A stretch of 40,582 nucleotides of DNA from Desulfobulbaceae bacterium. GTDB taxonomy: Bacteria > Desulfobacterota > Desulfobulbia > Desulfobulbales > Desulfocapsaceae. A program made the position numbers and the translations under genes. The stretch is taken from contig JALSMA010000058.1 in NCBI GenBank assembly GCA_026988015.1, positions 1 through 40,582 of the forward strand, written 5' to 3'. The notes beneath the pieces are model-generated. The model saw only the letters and a program-made list of their open reading frames with translations. It was not told where the DNA came from and searched no databases. Below, piece by piece: positions 8,491 to 17,193 of the stretch (positions within the stretch are counted from its first letter, which is position 1; each line of letters starts with the position of its first letter).

Positions 8491-11202
8491 TTAACGACAG
8501 CTACGTATCTTTTTTTCCACTTCAACAATCACATAGGCAGCCATTCCGGCCAGTACAATCCTTCCCCAGGAAGCTGCATCAATTGCTGCACTTTGAAATA
8601 AGCGGTTCATAAGTGGTATGTATGTGTAGCCAAGCTGTATAAAAACCATGACTGCAACCCCACCAAAGACCCACATGTTGGTGAAAATCCCCAGCTGGAA
8701 GATCGATTTTGTTAAAGAGCGGCAGTTGAACAGATAAAAAAGCTCCATGACGACAAAGGTGTTCACTGCAACCGTTCGTGCTTGCTCAATGGATGCCCCT
8801 CCAGCCAGTTCCCACTGAAAAAGACCAAAAGCGCCGATCAGCAACAGGGTACCGACTAGGAAAATTCTGGTGATCAGCTCTCCGGTAAGGATAGGGGTAT
8901 CCGGATTACGGGGCTGTCGCTGCATTATGCCCGGTTCTTTGGGTTCAAATGCCAGCATCAGCCCTAAAAAACCAGCAGTGGTCATATTGATCCAGAGGAT
9001 CTGTACCGGTAATATGGGCAGGGTAATTCCCAGAAAAATTGCTGTCAGGATAACCAGACCTTCTCCGAGATTGGTGGGCAGAGTCCAGACAATGAACTTT
9101 GTCAGGTTGTCAAACACTCCTCGCCCTTCCTCAACCGCCGCCTCAATGGAACTGAAGTTATCATCGGTGAGTACCATATCAGCTGCTTCTTTTGAGACAT
9201 CTGTACCGGTGATGCCCATGGCCACACCAATATTAGCCTGTTTCAGAGCTGGGGCATCATTTACCCCGTCACCGGTCATGGCAACGACATGACCGCTGGC
9301 CTGAAGGGCTCGCACCAGGCGGATTTTCTGCTCCGGAGTGGCCCTTGCAAAGACGTTTGTCTCTTCGGCAACAGTTTTCAATTCATCGTCGGAGAGTTTT
9401 TCAAGCATCTGGCCGGTGAACACTTCAGATTTATCAGGATCATCAGTTACAGATGTTGCTATCCCTATCTGCCCGGCAATGGCAGCCGCCGTCACGGGAT
9501 GATCCCCGGTGATCATTTTTATGTTAATCCCGGCGGTCTTGCAGATTCTCACCGCCGCAACAGCCTCTGCCCTTGGCGGATCTATCATCCCCTGCAGACC
9601 AAGAAATGTCAGCCCGGTGGCCACATCTTCATGGTGTATTGTTTTGGTGTCAGCCGGCACTTTTACACGTGCGAAGGCCAATACCCGCAGGCCTCTTGCC
9701 GCCATCCTGGAAACATCATTATGAATTTTACCACTGTTAAGTGATATGGTGTTTCCATCTGTATCCATTGCCGCCGTACACTTGGCAAGTATCTGCTCCA
9801 CTGCTCCCTTTACATACACCATGCGTGGTGTAGAAATTCCTCTGTCATGAAGGGTGGCCATATACTGATGCTGGGACTCAAATGGAATCGAATCAAGACG
9901 GGGACTTTGTTTTTCTGTTTCCTTGCTGTTAAAACCGCCTTTGGCTGCAGAGGCAAGCAGTGCTCCCTCAGTAGGGTCTCCCTGCACATACCAGCTACCA
10001 TCTTTTTCCAGCAGCAAACTGTCGTTGCACAAAACACCTGCCCGCAAACATTCACCAAGCGCTGTATTGTCAGCTTTTCCACCACCATCCTGCCTGACAA
10101 TCTGGCCAAGGGGAACGTAACCTGCGCCACTCACTTCGTAATGCACATCTCCCGCCATAATGGCCTGAACAGTCATCTGATTTTCTGTGAGCGTGCCGGT
10201 TTTGTCCGAACATATCACCGTGGTGCTGCCAAGTGTCTCCACTGCAGGAAGTTTGCGGATAATAGCCCTGCGTTTCGCCATTCTGGAAACACCGATGGCA
10301 AGGGTGATGGTCACTGCGGCTGGTAACCCTTCAGGAATGGCACCCACAGCGAGCGCAACAGCGGCCATAAACATGTCAAAAAGCGACTGTCCCCGCAAAA
10401 TACCCACAACGACAGTTGCTGCAGCGAGCACCAGAATAGCATAAAGCAGGATATGGCTGAAATAGGCAATCTTACGTGTCAGCGGTGTTGCCAGGTCCTG
10501 GGCCGAAGAGATGAGTTCGGAGATACGACCCATTTCAGTATAATTACCGGTTGCTGTTACAATACCACTACCCTGTCCATAGGTAACCATGGAGGAGGCA
10601 TAGGCCATGTTTTTCCGCTCGGCAAGGACTGCCTCTTGTTCGAGTGCTGCGACAGCTTTTTCCACCGGTACGGATTCACCAGTTAAAGCGGATTCATCCA
10701 CCTGCAGGTCGCGAATCTTCAAGAGTCGTACATCTGCAGGCACCTTGTCACCGGCCTGAAGCAGGACAATGTCGCCGGGAACAAGTTTCACTGACGGTAC
10801 GCGTTTCTTTTCCCCATTACGCAGAACCGTGGCTTCTGCAACCATGGTATCAGCAAGTGCGGCAAGGGCACTTTCCGCCTTGGATTCCTGGATATATCCT
10901 ATGATTGCATTGACCAGCACTACCCCAAAAATAACACCAGAGTCAACCCATTCCTGCAATGCCGCGGTAATAACACCTGCCGCAATCAGGATATAAATCA
11001 GCGGTTGATGAAACTGGAGAAGAAATCGCATCCATGAGCTCAGGCCCTGTTTTGAGGTGAGTGCATTGGCACCGTACTGCTGGAAGCGCTGTTCTGCCTC
11101 CTTTGGAGTCAGTCCGTTTTTCGAGTCACTGGAGAGTAACATAATGATTTCATCCGTTGATAGATGATGCCACTCTCTTTCCGATAATGATGTGTTTTTC
11201 AT
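8491..11202 (-). CDS. P-type cation-transporting ATPase (class II, Ca2+/Na+-type)
   Basis: A 903-residue pump of the SERCA/PMR1-like group. It has an N-terminal cation ATPase domain (1-75), an A domain with TGES at 174-177, M4 with IPEGLP (289-294), phosphorylation motif DKTGTLT with Asp333, KGA in the N domain at about 465, and hinge GDGVNDAP at 644-651. Ten membrane helices are expected. Compared with SERCA as I remember it, the M5 ligands Asn and Glu are kept (N711, E714). In M6 the motif is NMTTA, so Asn739 and Thr742 are kept but the key Asp is Ala743, which suggests one divalent site is changed or lost. It exports cations using ATP. It follows the amphi-Trp gene by 44 bases and precedes psiE by 50. 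Confidence 0.95.
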   Translation of the reverse strand: MKNTSLSEREWHHLSTDEIIMLLSSDSKNGLTPKEAEQRFQQYGANALTSKQGLSSWMRFLLQFHQPLIYILIAAGVITAALQEWVDSGVIFGVVLVNAIIGYIQESKAESALAALADTMVAEATVLRNGEKKRVPSVKLVPGDIVLLQAGDKVPADVRLLKIRDLQVDESALTGESVPVEKAVAALEQEAVLAERKNMAYASSMVTYGQGSGIVTATGNYTEMGRISELISSAQDLATPLTRKIAYFSHILLYAILVLAAATVVVGILRGQSLFDMFMAAVALAVGAIPEGLPAAVTITLAIGVSRMAKRRAIIRKLPAVETLGSTTVICSDKTGTLTENQMTVQAIMAGDVHYEVSGAGYVPLGQIVRQDGGGKADNTALGECLRAGVLCNDSLLLEKDGSWYVQGDPTEGALLASAAKGGFNSKETEKQSPRLDSIPFESQHQYMATLHDRGISTPRMVYVKGAVEQILAKCTAAMDTDGNTISLNSGKIHNDVSRMAARGLRVLAFARVKVPADTKTIHHEDVATGLTFLGLQGMIDPPRAEAVAAVRICKTAGINIKMITGDHPVTAAAIAGQIGIATSVTDDPDKSEVFTGQMLEKLSDDELKTVAEETNVFARATPEQKIRLVRALQASGHVVAMTGDGVNDAPALKQANIGVAMGITGTDVSKEAADMVLTDDNFSSIEAAVEEGRGVFDNLTKFIVWTLPTNLGEGLVILTAIFLGITLPILPVQILWINMTTAGFLGLMLAFEPKEPGIMQRQPRNPDTPILTGELITRIFLVGTLLLIGAFGLFQWELAGGASIEQARTVAVNTFVVMELFYLFNCRSLTKSIFQLGIFTNMWVFGGVAVMVFIQLGYTYIPLMNRLFQSAAIDAASWGRIVLAGMAAYVIVEVEKKIRSCR

Positions 11203-11246
11203 GGTGTGACTGCTCCTTTCAAGGGGGGCTGATCAATGCACGGTTT

Positions 11247-11528
11247 TTATTCTATGGTTACGCCACTCTGCTCACCATCCGAGCCTGGATACCACTCAAG
11301 CTCTATTTCAAATGTGCGTTTTGTACCCTTACGTTTTTTTTCTTCATCTTCTACCTTGACCTCAAGTGTCATATTCTGCGGAAAATTGAGAACCACTTTG
11401 TCCTTCCCCTGCCGCAACGTCATGCTTTTTCCCTTTTCAATCTTGTCGGCAATACGACGTAAAAGGGCCACTATCTCAACACTGCTTTTCTTCTCTTCAC
11501 TTTTAAACAACACAATCTCTCGTCCCAT
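11247..11528 (-). CDS. Amphi-Trp domain protein
   Basis: A 93-residue protein. The pattern VLFKSEEKKS, LRRIADKIEKGK, LRQGKDKVVLNFP, LEVKVEDEEKK and a final FEIELEW is that of the amphi-Trp domain family as I recall it: small, highly charged, ending in an amphipathic strand with a conserved Trp. The function of the family is not known. It is frequently found beside stress, HPF and Usp genes, as here. An ATG start preceded by a CAGGAGGA ribosome site supports the start. Located between the HPF-like gene and the cation ATPase on the same strand. Confidence 0.8.
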   Translation of the reverse strand: MGREIVLFKSEEKKSSVEIVALLRRIADKIEKGKSMTLRQGKDKVVLNFPQNMTLEVKVEDEEKKRKGTKRTFEIELEWYPGSDGEQSGVTIE

Positions 11529-11550
11529 GACATCCTCCTGTTCTCCTATT

Positions 11551-11573
11551 CCCGAATCCGTGACGGCTTCAGG
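11551..11573. repeat. REP-like element, copy 1
   Basis: The sequence CCCGAATCCGTGACGGCTT (11551-11569) is repeated exactly, on the other strand, at 13425-13452, and nearly so at 25995-26013. This copy lies in the gap between the HPF-like and amphi-Trp genes. It has lost the second palindrome arm seen in copy 2. Confidence 0.6.
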
Positions 11574-11579
11574 TTATTT

Positions 11580-11966
11580 TTATGGAGATTCGTCACTCAA
11601 ATCTCCGTCAAGGACAGCTTCCTGATCTGCGCCCTGCCTGCGGCGCATTCTACGAATTGGAGTTGTCCGATTCCTGCTCAGGTCACGCTCAACCGCACGA
11701 CTAATCCTGTCAGCACAGTAATTCAACGTTGCAATACAATCTTTCCCGCTACCCTGGACAACAACCTCACCGCCTCTTTGTAGTCTAACTACGATAAGGC
11801 ACTCTTTGTCAACACCCCCCTTTGGTCCGTTAAGGTCCGTCAAACGTACTTTGACTTCTTTAACTGAAGCGCCAAACCGGCCAAGGGCAAAGCGGAGTCG
11901 TCTTTCCATGGCAGCATTTACTTGCTTATCAATTTTCAGGCGATGAGCCTTTATGCTAATTTTCAT
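11580..11966 (-). CDS. HPF/RaiA-like ribosome-associated protein
   Basis: A 128-residue protein. Residues 1-100 resemble the sigma-54 modulation/S30EA domain: KISIKAHRLKID at the start, LRFALGRFGASVKEVKVRLTD, then ECLIVVRLQRGGEVVVQG and IATLNYCADRISRAVERDLSR. It lacks the long dimerisation domain of long HPF. The C terminus is basic (TTPIRRMRRRQG) and then acidic. The family binds 30S subunits and protects ribosomes in stationary phase or stress. Its place at the head of a stress island, beside amphi-Trp, ATPase and Usp genes, fits that role. ATG start at 11966. Confidence 0.75.
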   Translation of the reverse strand: MKISIKAHRLKIDKQVNAAMERRLRFALGRFGASVKEVKVRLTDLNGPKGGVDKECLIVVRLQRGGEVVVQGSGKDCIATLNYCADRISRAVERDLSRNRTTPIRRMRRRQGADQEAVLDGDLSDESP

Positions 11967-11987
11967 ATGATTTCTTCCCGATATTGT

Positions 11988-12052
11988 AAAAAATGAGCGC
12001 CGGCCGGGAGAGATAAAAAGAGAGAAAGGGAGAAAAATGGTGGCCGACGCTC
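11988..12052 (-). terminator. Intrinsic terminator after the small lipoprotein gene
   Basis: On the minus strand the arms GAGCGTCGGCC (12052-12042) and GGCCGGCGCTC (12005-11995) pair over 11 bases with one G-U, then A and U6. The loop is long (36 bases). It lies 26 bases after the stop of the lipoprotein gene and just before the HPF-like gene, so it may separate the two. Confidence 0.7.
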
Positions 12053-12078
12053 AAATTTTTGGTCATGCTTCTTTAAAG

Positions 12079-12318
12079 TTACTCTTTCGCCTCCTCGGAT
12101 TCTCCTTTTTCAGTTGACTCCTCGTTGGGTTTTTCTTCAGAATCTTTTACTTCGGTTGTACCTAATATTCCAGCTGCCTTCTCTTTTGCAGTATCTACAG
12201 CCTCTTTTGCGGTCTCTGCAGCATCATCAATTACTTTGTCTGCCTGATCACAGGCTGTCAGTCCTGCAAGAAAGAGCATGCTTAACATTACCAGACTCAT
12301 TTTAAAGCTTAATTTCAT
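12079..12318 (-). CDS. Small alanine/glutamate-rich lipoprotein
   Basis: A 79-residue protein with a signal peptide (MKLSFKMSLVMLSMLFLAG) and a lipobox LTAC, so Cys23 would be lipidated. The mature part is an amphipathic helix with AAETAKEAVDTAKEKAAG, then a low-complexity acidic tail (SEEKPNEESTEKGESEEAKE). It resembles small entericidin- or Lpp-like stress lipoproteins in style only; no family is assigned. It is followed by its own terminator and is divergent from the nhaR-like gene across a 128-base gap, where shared or NhaR-controlled promoters would lie. Confidence 0.75.
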   Translation of the reverse strand: MKLSFKMSLVMLSMLFLAGLTACDQADKVIDDAAETAKEAVDTAKEKAAGILGTTEVKDSEEKPNEESTEKGESEEAKE

Positions 12319-12446
12319 AATTCTGACTCCTCTGTTATTATTATGGTTTCCAACTTATGATAAAAAGAGTAATCACAAAGTATCCTTTGGACAAGTTGAT
12401 AAATCAGCAACAAATGTTCGGCAAAACAAAACAATGAGGCTCAATT

Positions 12447-13349
12447 ATGGAATGGCTTAATTACCATCATCTCTATTACTTCTGGATAGTTATCCGTGAG
12501 GGAGGCATTACAGCAGCAGGAAAACGACTCAACCTGGTTCCCTCCACTATCAGCTCACAGATCACTGTTCTTGAGGATGCACTTGACGTGAAGCTCTTCC
12601 AGCGTGTCGGTCGTAATATTAAACCCACCGAGATGGGGCAGCTGGTTTTTCAGTATGCCGATGAGATCTTTTCACTCGGCAAAGAGTTGCTGGAGACGGT
12701 TCGCGGCCACCCTAAATCTGGCCGGATACCATTACGGGTCGGGGTGGTGGATGCACTTCCCAAGATGGTTGTACGTGATCTTTTAGATCCGGTATTCAAG
12801 TTACCCGAGCCAATCCGTCTCATCTGCCATGAAAACAAAAAAGAAGCCCTGCTCGCCGAACTTGCACTCCATGAAGTTGATATCGTACTCAGTGATTCTC
12901 CAATGGGATCTGGTTTGAATGTTAAGGCCTACAATCATACACTTGGGGAGTGCGGAGTGACATTTTTTGCAGTGGATGCGCTGTGCACCCCCCCCCTGCA
13001 GCAGGGATTTCCCCATTCGCTGGAGGGGGCCCCCGTACTGCTGCCCTCGCAGGCGACTACTCTGAGGGAGGAACTGGATTTATGGCTGGAATCTCAGGAC
13101 ATTACTCCTGTGATTGTTGGAGAGTTTGATGATGCCGCACTGCTGAAGGCTTTTGGTCAGCGAGGTGATGGTATCTTCATGGCACCAACGGTTATTGAAG
13201 ATGAGATCCGTCGTCAATATCAGGTCTCCGTCGTAGGGCGAACGGAGGAGGTGATGTATCGATTCTACGCTATTTCCATCGAGAAAATTTTAACACATCC
13301 TGCTGTTGTTACTATATCGACCGCAGCCAGGCATAGTCTTTTTGCATAG
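12447..13349 (+). CDS. nhaR: LysR-family regulator, NhaR type
   Basis: A 300-residue LysR regulator. The N terminus (NYHHLYYFWIVIREGGI) is the hallmark of NhaR, which activates Na+/H+ antiporter and osmotic genes in enterobacteria. The winged HTH spans about 4-63, with helix AAGKRLNLVPSTISSQITVLE. Residues about 92-295 form the effector-binding domain. It is the only plus-strand gene in this part and is divergent from the stress island, so it may control the lipoprotein and perhaps the island. No antiporter gene is in the window. NhaR-type identity is well supported; the targets are inferred. Confidence 0.85.
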   Translation: MEWLNYHHLYYFWIVIREGGITAAGKRLNLVPSTISSQITVLEDALDVKLFQRVGRNIKPTEMGQLVFQYADEIFSLGKELLETVRGHPKSGRIPLRVGVVDALPKMVVRDLLDPVFKLPEPIRLICHENKKEALLAELALHEVDIVLSDSPMGSGLNVKAYNHTLGECGVTFFAVDALCTPPLQQGFPHSLEGAPVLLPSQATTLREELDLWLESQDITPVIVGEFDDAALLKAFGQRGDGIFMAPTVIEDEIRRQYQVSVVGRTEEVMYRFYAISIEKILTHPAVVTISTAARHSLFA

Positions 13350-13381
13350 AAAAAACGCCAGCCGGTGCTGGGAGTGCTACG

Positions 13382-13452
13382 TCCCTTCTTCATTTCTCCC
13401 CATAAGGGACTACGAGGTATCTTCCTGAATCCAAGCCGTCACGGATTCGGGC
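13382..13452. repeat. Hairpin and REP-like element, copy 2, between convergent genes
   Basis: A 7-bp stem pairs GTCCCTT (13382-13388) with AAGGGAC (13405-13411). Next to it, 13425-13452 is a near-palindrome whose minus-strand reading starts CCCGAATCCGTGACGGCTT and ends GGATTCAGG, with arms GAATCC and GGATTC. It shares 19 identical bases with 11551-11569. The position between the convergent nhaR and ppcA genes suggests a terminator or REP role. Confidence 0.6.
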
Positions 13453-13517
13453 TCTTCTCAAAGACCCCTGTGGTTAGCCCGGGGCATAAAATGTCTCCCG
13501 TGATCACTTACCGCTTT

Positions 13518-14993
13518 TCAACCAAGAAACTTTCGAATCTGGGCTGCCTCAACAAGATCTTTCTGTATATTTGAGTGATCTTTATTCTTAAGTGCCCTGA
13601 TTATTCTTGTTGTGATCTCACGATGTTCCTCATTGACTTCATAGGCACCCCACTCCAGTCTGAGTTTGTTTTTTACTTCATCGGGCAGGATATCTAGTAC
13701 ATCTTCATTATAAAATGACATGGCCGTCTGAATATCAAAGAGAAAATTCACATGCATATCTTCCATACAGCGCAGGTCGTAGCTTGACAAACACTTCAGG
13801 CCAAGAATTTCAGGTGGCAATCCAATGGAATAACAGGCTGCGCAAAAACTGATAACCCTTGGCAGTGCAGTTTCCCCTACACTCCTGGCATAGCCGAACA
13901 GTCCCACGTGGAGTTTACGCATTCTTCTTTTGGGTACAAATGACGCCACCTGGTTGATCAGGGGAGCAAGCTTCTCCACAACCGCCCTGTATTCCACTGA
14001 TACTTTGTCCACTATCTCAAGACACCTCCCCTCATCAATCTCCTGCCGGGCTGACATTTTGAAATTTTTCAACTTATTCACTGCTGCTAAAACTTCTGGA
14101 ACCGGATAATCATACTTAAATGCAGACTGGATGGTAAATGTTTGAACATCCGGATATTCATTCAACACCCAATCTACAGTGCCGGGTGCCAGATGTCCCC
14201 GAAAAGGAGCGCTACCGGCGCCCAGAATAGGATAGATATTTACTCCGATTTCTTTGGAAAGTCGGCTCAGCCGCTGCAGGGCAATCTTGTTGCACAGGAT
14301 GGCACTCACCATACCATAATTCATGGCTGGATCGGACCTGGCAATAAACACCCGCTGATGTTCAATATCCTTGCCTTCCAGATACTGCCTCATAATAGTA
14401 TGAGCCTCAAGCATATGTTCCCGGTCCTCAAATAAAGGAATCACATTGATCTTTTTGGGTTTAAACTCTCCTATCCAATCGGAAATTGTGATATCTCCCT
14501 GATAAAAGGGTTTCTTTTGTTTCCCAACAACAAAATCCTTATAATAGTAGTAAACACGATTTAAACTTTCTGCCGACATGGTCATGGGCAGGATCACCTC
14601 ATGGATGGGAGGATAATCGCTGCCATAAAAGAGATTGGCGGCATCACAGGAACGAGGAATGGACTCAAGAGCTTCGACTAGAACTTTTGCCTCGTTCTTT
14701 TCAACATCCGGGTTTGGAACACGCAGGGTCAGCCGGACGTCCTCTCCCAGCCTGGTATTTTTAAAAAAGTGCTCATATTTTGTGAGAAGTTTTCGCACCA
14801 CAAAGGAATCAACTTCCTTACCCTCACAATCCCACATCTGCTCATCACACCCAAGATGGGTATAGGCATAATAAGCCTCCTGTATTTCATCATCTCCGGA
14901 CATATCCTGATTCTCAGCGAAAAACGGGTGCTGAACATTATCAGGGTGCTGGGTTGACATAATTCTGGGTATTTGGGGGGTGTTGTTTTTCAT
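13518..14993 (-). CDS. ppcA: Archaeal-type phosphoenolpyruvate carboxylase
   Basis: A 491-residue protein, the usual size of the archaeal-type enzyme and about half that of the bacterial Ppc. The N terminus IPRIMSTQHPDN is diagnostic. Other matches are FFAENQDMSGDDEIQEAYYAY, YQGDITISDW, and FIARSDPAMNYG near the active site. It carboxylates PEP to oxaloacetate with bicarbonate, in the cytoplasm, for anaplerosis. A ribosome site (AAGGA) precedes the ATG. It lies 93 bases after the biotin-carboxylase-like gene and may be the last gene of the carbon-metabolism block that begins at 25609. Confidence 0.95.
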   Translation of the reverse strand: MKNNTPQIPRIMSTQHPDNVQHPFFAENQDMSGDDEIQEAYYAYTHLGCDEQMWDCEGKEVDSFVVRKLLTKYEHFFKNTRLGEDVRLTLRVPNPDVEKNEAKVLVEALESIPRSCDAANLFYGSDYPPIHEVILPMTMSAESLNRVYYYYKDFVVGKQKKPFYQGDITISDWIGEFKPKKINVIPLFEDREHMLEAHTIMRQYLEGKDIEHQRVFIARSDPAMNYGMVSAILCNKIALQRLSRLSKEIGVNIYPILGAGSAPFRGHLAPGTVDWVLNEYPDVQTFTIQSAFKYDYPVPEVLAAVNKLKNFKMSARQEIDEGRCLEIVDKVSVEYRAVVEKLAPLINQVASFVPKRRMRKLHVGLFGYARSVGETALPRVISFCAACYSIGLPPEILGLKCLSSYDLRCMEDMHVNFLFDIQTAMSFYNEDVLDILPDEVKNKLRLEWGAYEVNEEHREITTRIIRALKNKDHSNIQKDLVEAAQIRKFLG

Positions 14994-15086
14994 AATCTGT
15001 TGTCCTTATATAATAATTTACTGTTCTCGGATATGAAGTTTTTCGGTTCCTACTTACCTTACCTAGTTGGCCATTGGTTATTCTGT

Positions 15087-17174
15087 TCAAAAACATGGTA
15101 GTGTACGATTTTCCAACAAACCCGATTTTTTTTCAAATGGATTCTCACCCGTGTAATATTGCCAGAAAAGCCGAAATGGATTTTCCATGGACACTGGGAC
15201 AACAAACATTTTAATAGCTGATCCGGGATACGCATCTACGCTGCATACCTGAAAACAGTTGAGAAACTGCCAAAGATCTCTGTTGACAAGGCTCGGCTCA
15301 ATGGAAAAAGAAATATTCTCTGATGATTTCCCATGGGCCTCAAATCCAGGTTGCATGAATAAACCGATTATATCCTTTACTGTCGTTTTCCGCGGAGTCG
15401 GCGACAGATCTATCACGCTAACCATGTCCGAAACCGTTATCTGTCCAGGATCATTTTTGAACGTATCCTTGATGAGCTGCTGTTGTTGCTGAGTCTTTTT
15501 CTGAAGATCTTTTTCTGCAATCTTTTCATCCATAAACCTAGCCACCACGCCACTCTTTGACGAATGAAGATCTTCCCTGAACTCAGGGTCTTCCAGAATA
15601 GCTGTCAGAAGTCCAAGGTTGCTTGGAACTCCATTGATATACAGCTCTTTAACAGCCAGACTGAGCTCATGTATAGCAGCATATCTGTCAACTCCCCGTG
15701 AAACCACTTGGCCTACCATGGTGTCATAGTGGCCCTGACCATTAGCGATAAGCCTATCCCGCATGATGCGGCTGTCAAAGTAAAATGTTGAATTAGCGCG
15801 CTTCGGCAGCCTGATATCAACGTCACCACTCACTCCAAGGGTCAAGGCATCTTTATGAAGCATTTCCTTGATGAATTGAATCATTCCAGTTCCCAGAACC
15901 TCTTCGAGACATATTCTAGCTTCAATGGTATGACCTCCTGCCCTGCGCCGTCTGCAGTCTATTTCTTCTTGATCCTGTAGTTTTCTGCCTCTTGTAATAT
16001 CAAACTGTGTTCTGATAAATTGAATTCCACCCTGGTGCCCGGAAACCGGATGTTCCACTTGAATGCGGGTATTTACTTCCAGAAAGTTGAAATTTTCGCT
16101 GTCCGGTTCAAACAGCATTTCAAAGGTCGCCAATCCCACATAAGGGGATCCGAGTTTTTCCTCCACCACTTTAAAATAGTCATGGATCGCCTGCCGCAAC
16201 TCCATTTCCTGGGCCTGGGTAATGGTAGCAGTCTCTTCAATGATCTTCTGTTTTGCTCTCTGCATGGTGCAGTCACGCGGGGCACCAAAACGAACGTTAC
16301 CTCCCTGATCCACCATCACCTGCATCTCGATGTGCCTGCTTTTTTCAATCCACTGATCAGCACTGAACGTAGTTCCTTTTTCCAACCATTCAGTGACAGT
16401 TTGCAGCATCACAGTTTCAGCATGAGGATCTTCAACTTCAATGAGTTTTTGCCCGGAACCACCTCCCCCATAAGCATCTTTCAAGACAATTTGTTTAATT
16501 CCATCTTTGCGGCATTGCAGAAAAAAATCCAGAGCCTGATCTGAATTCTCAATTTTTCCACTGGAACTGGGTGGTTTAATACTCGTCTGGGCTGCAATCT
16601 TATTGGCATTGACCTTATTACCGATAAAATCAATGTGTCTGCTACCAGCACCAATAAAGCGAAGTCCTCTTTTTTCCAAAGCCTCAAAAAATAAAGGGTC
16701 TTCTGAATTGAAACCGTATCCTGGATGCAAAACAACTTGACTTGGATCTATAAAATTCGATTGTAAAAAAGATTTCAGTAAATCAAGAGATTCTATATCA
16801 GGCCTGGCCTCACGCCCTTTCTGCTCGGGAGTTGCAGAATATGGGGCGGTAAAGATGAAGTCCCCATCACGTAACTCTGGTACAGCATCTTTACCATCGT
16901 ATACAAAAATAACTTTTTTCCCGGCTTCGTATGCCTGACTTGCCACCATATGGGCAATCACCCCCCGATTCCAGATAAGGACATAGTGAAAATCCTCCAG
17001 AGCATTTTTTCCTTCAGCCAATGTTTCATCACAGGCGGATAATAGCGGCTCGACCTCCATCTTTCGGATGAGAATACTTTGAAGGTTGTTTGATAGACGA
17101 TTTACCGCTCCACCCATCCTTTTCAGAGACATGGTTTTTGCATATTCCGCTACAGAAACACCATTGAATAACAT
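15087..17174 (-). CDS. Biotin-carboxylase-like ATP-grasp protein with extra N- and C-terminal regions
   Basis: I take the start at 17174 (MLFNGVS), with a GAGAAGGGG ribosome site; an upstream ATG frame to 17249 would overlap iorB. It has 695 residues. Residues about 60-180 match the biotin carboxylase N domain (VVLHPGYGFNSEDP). The ATP-grasp domain has KDAYGGGGSGQ (232-242), RHIEMQVMVD and PRDCTMQRAKQK (299-310), and FLEVNTRIQVEHPVS (364-378), so metal, bicarbonate and catalytic residues look intact. About 60 extra residues precede this core. A Gln-rich linker (KKTQQQQQL) and about 120 unrecognised residues follow it. No biotin carrier or carboxyltransferase gene is adjacent. It may serve acetyl-CoA, propionyl-CoA or pyruvate carboxylation with partners elsewhere. 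It follows iorB by 19 bases. Confidence 0.85.
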   Translation of the reverse strand: MLFNGVSVAEYAKTMSLKRMGGAVNRLSNNLQSILIRKMEVEPLLSACDETLAEGKNALEDFHYVLIWNRGVIAHMVASQAYEAGKKVIFVYDGKDAVPELRDGDFIFTAPYSATPEQKGREARPDIESLDLLKSFLQSNFIDPSQVVLHPGYGFNSEDPLFFEALEKRGLRFIGAGSRHIDFIGNKVNANKIAAQTSIKPPSSSGKIENSDQALDFFLQCRKDGIKQIVLKDAYGGGGSGQKLIEVEDPHAETVMLQTVTEWLEKGTTFSADQWIEKSRHIEMQVMVDQGGNVRFGAPRDCTMQRAKQKIIEETATITQAQEMELRQAIHDYFKVVEEKLGSPYVGLATFEMLFEPDSENFNFLEVNTRIQVEHPVSGHQGGIQFIRTQFDITRGRKLQDQEEIDCRRRRAGGHTIEARICLEEVLGTGMIQFIKEMLHKDALTLGVSGDVDIRLPKRANSTFYFDSRIMRDRLIANGQGHYDTMVGQVVSRGVDRYAAIHELSLAVKELYINGVPSNLGLLTAILEDPEFREDLHSSKSGVVARFMDEKIAEKDLQKKTQQQQQLIKDTFKNDPGQITVSDMVSVIDLSPTPRKTTVKDIIGLFMQPGFEAHGKSSENISFSIEPSLVNRDLWQFLNCFQVCSVDAYPGSAIKMFVVPVSMENPFRLFWQYYTGENPFEKKSGLLENRTLPCF

Positions 17175-17193
17175 ATTTCCCCTTCTCTCTCTT

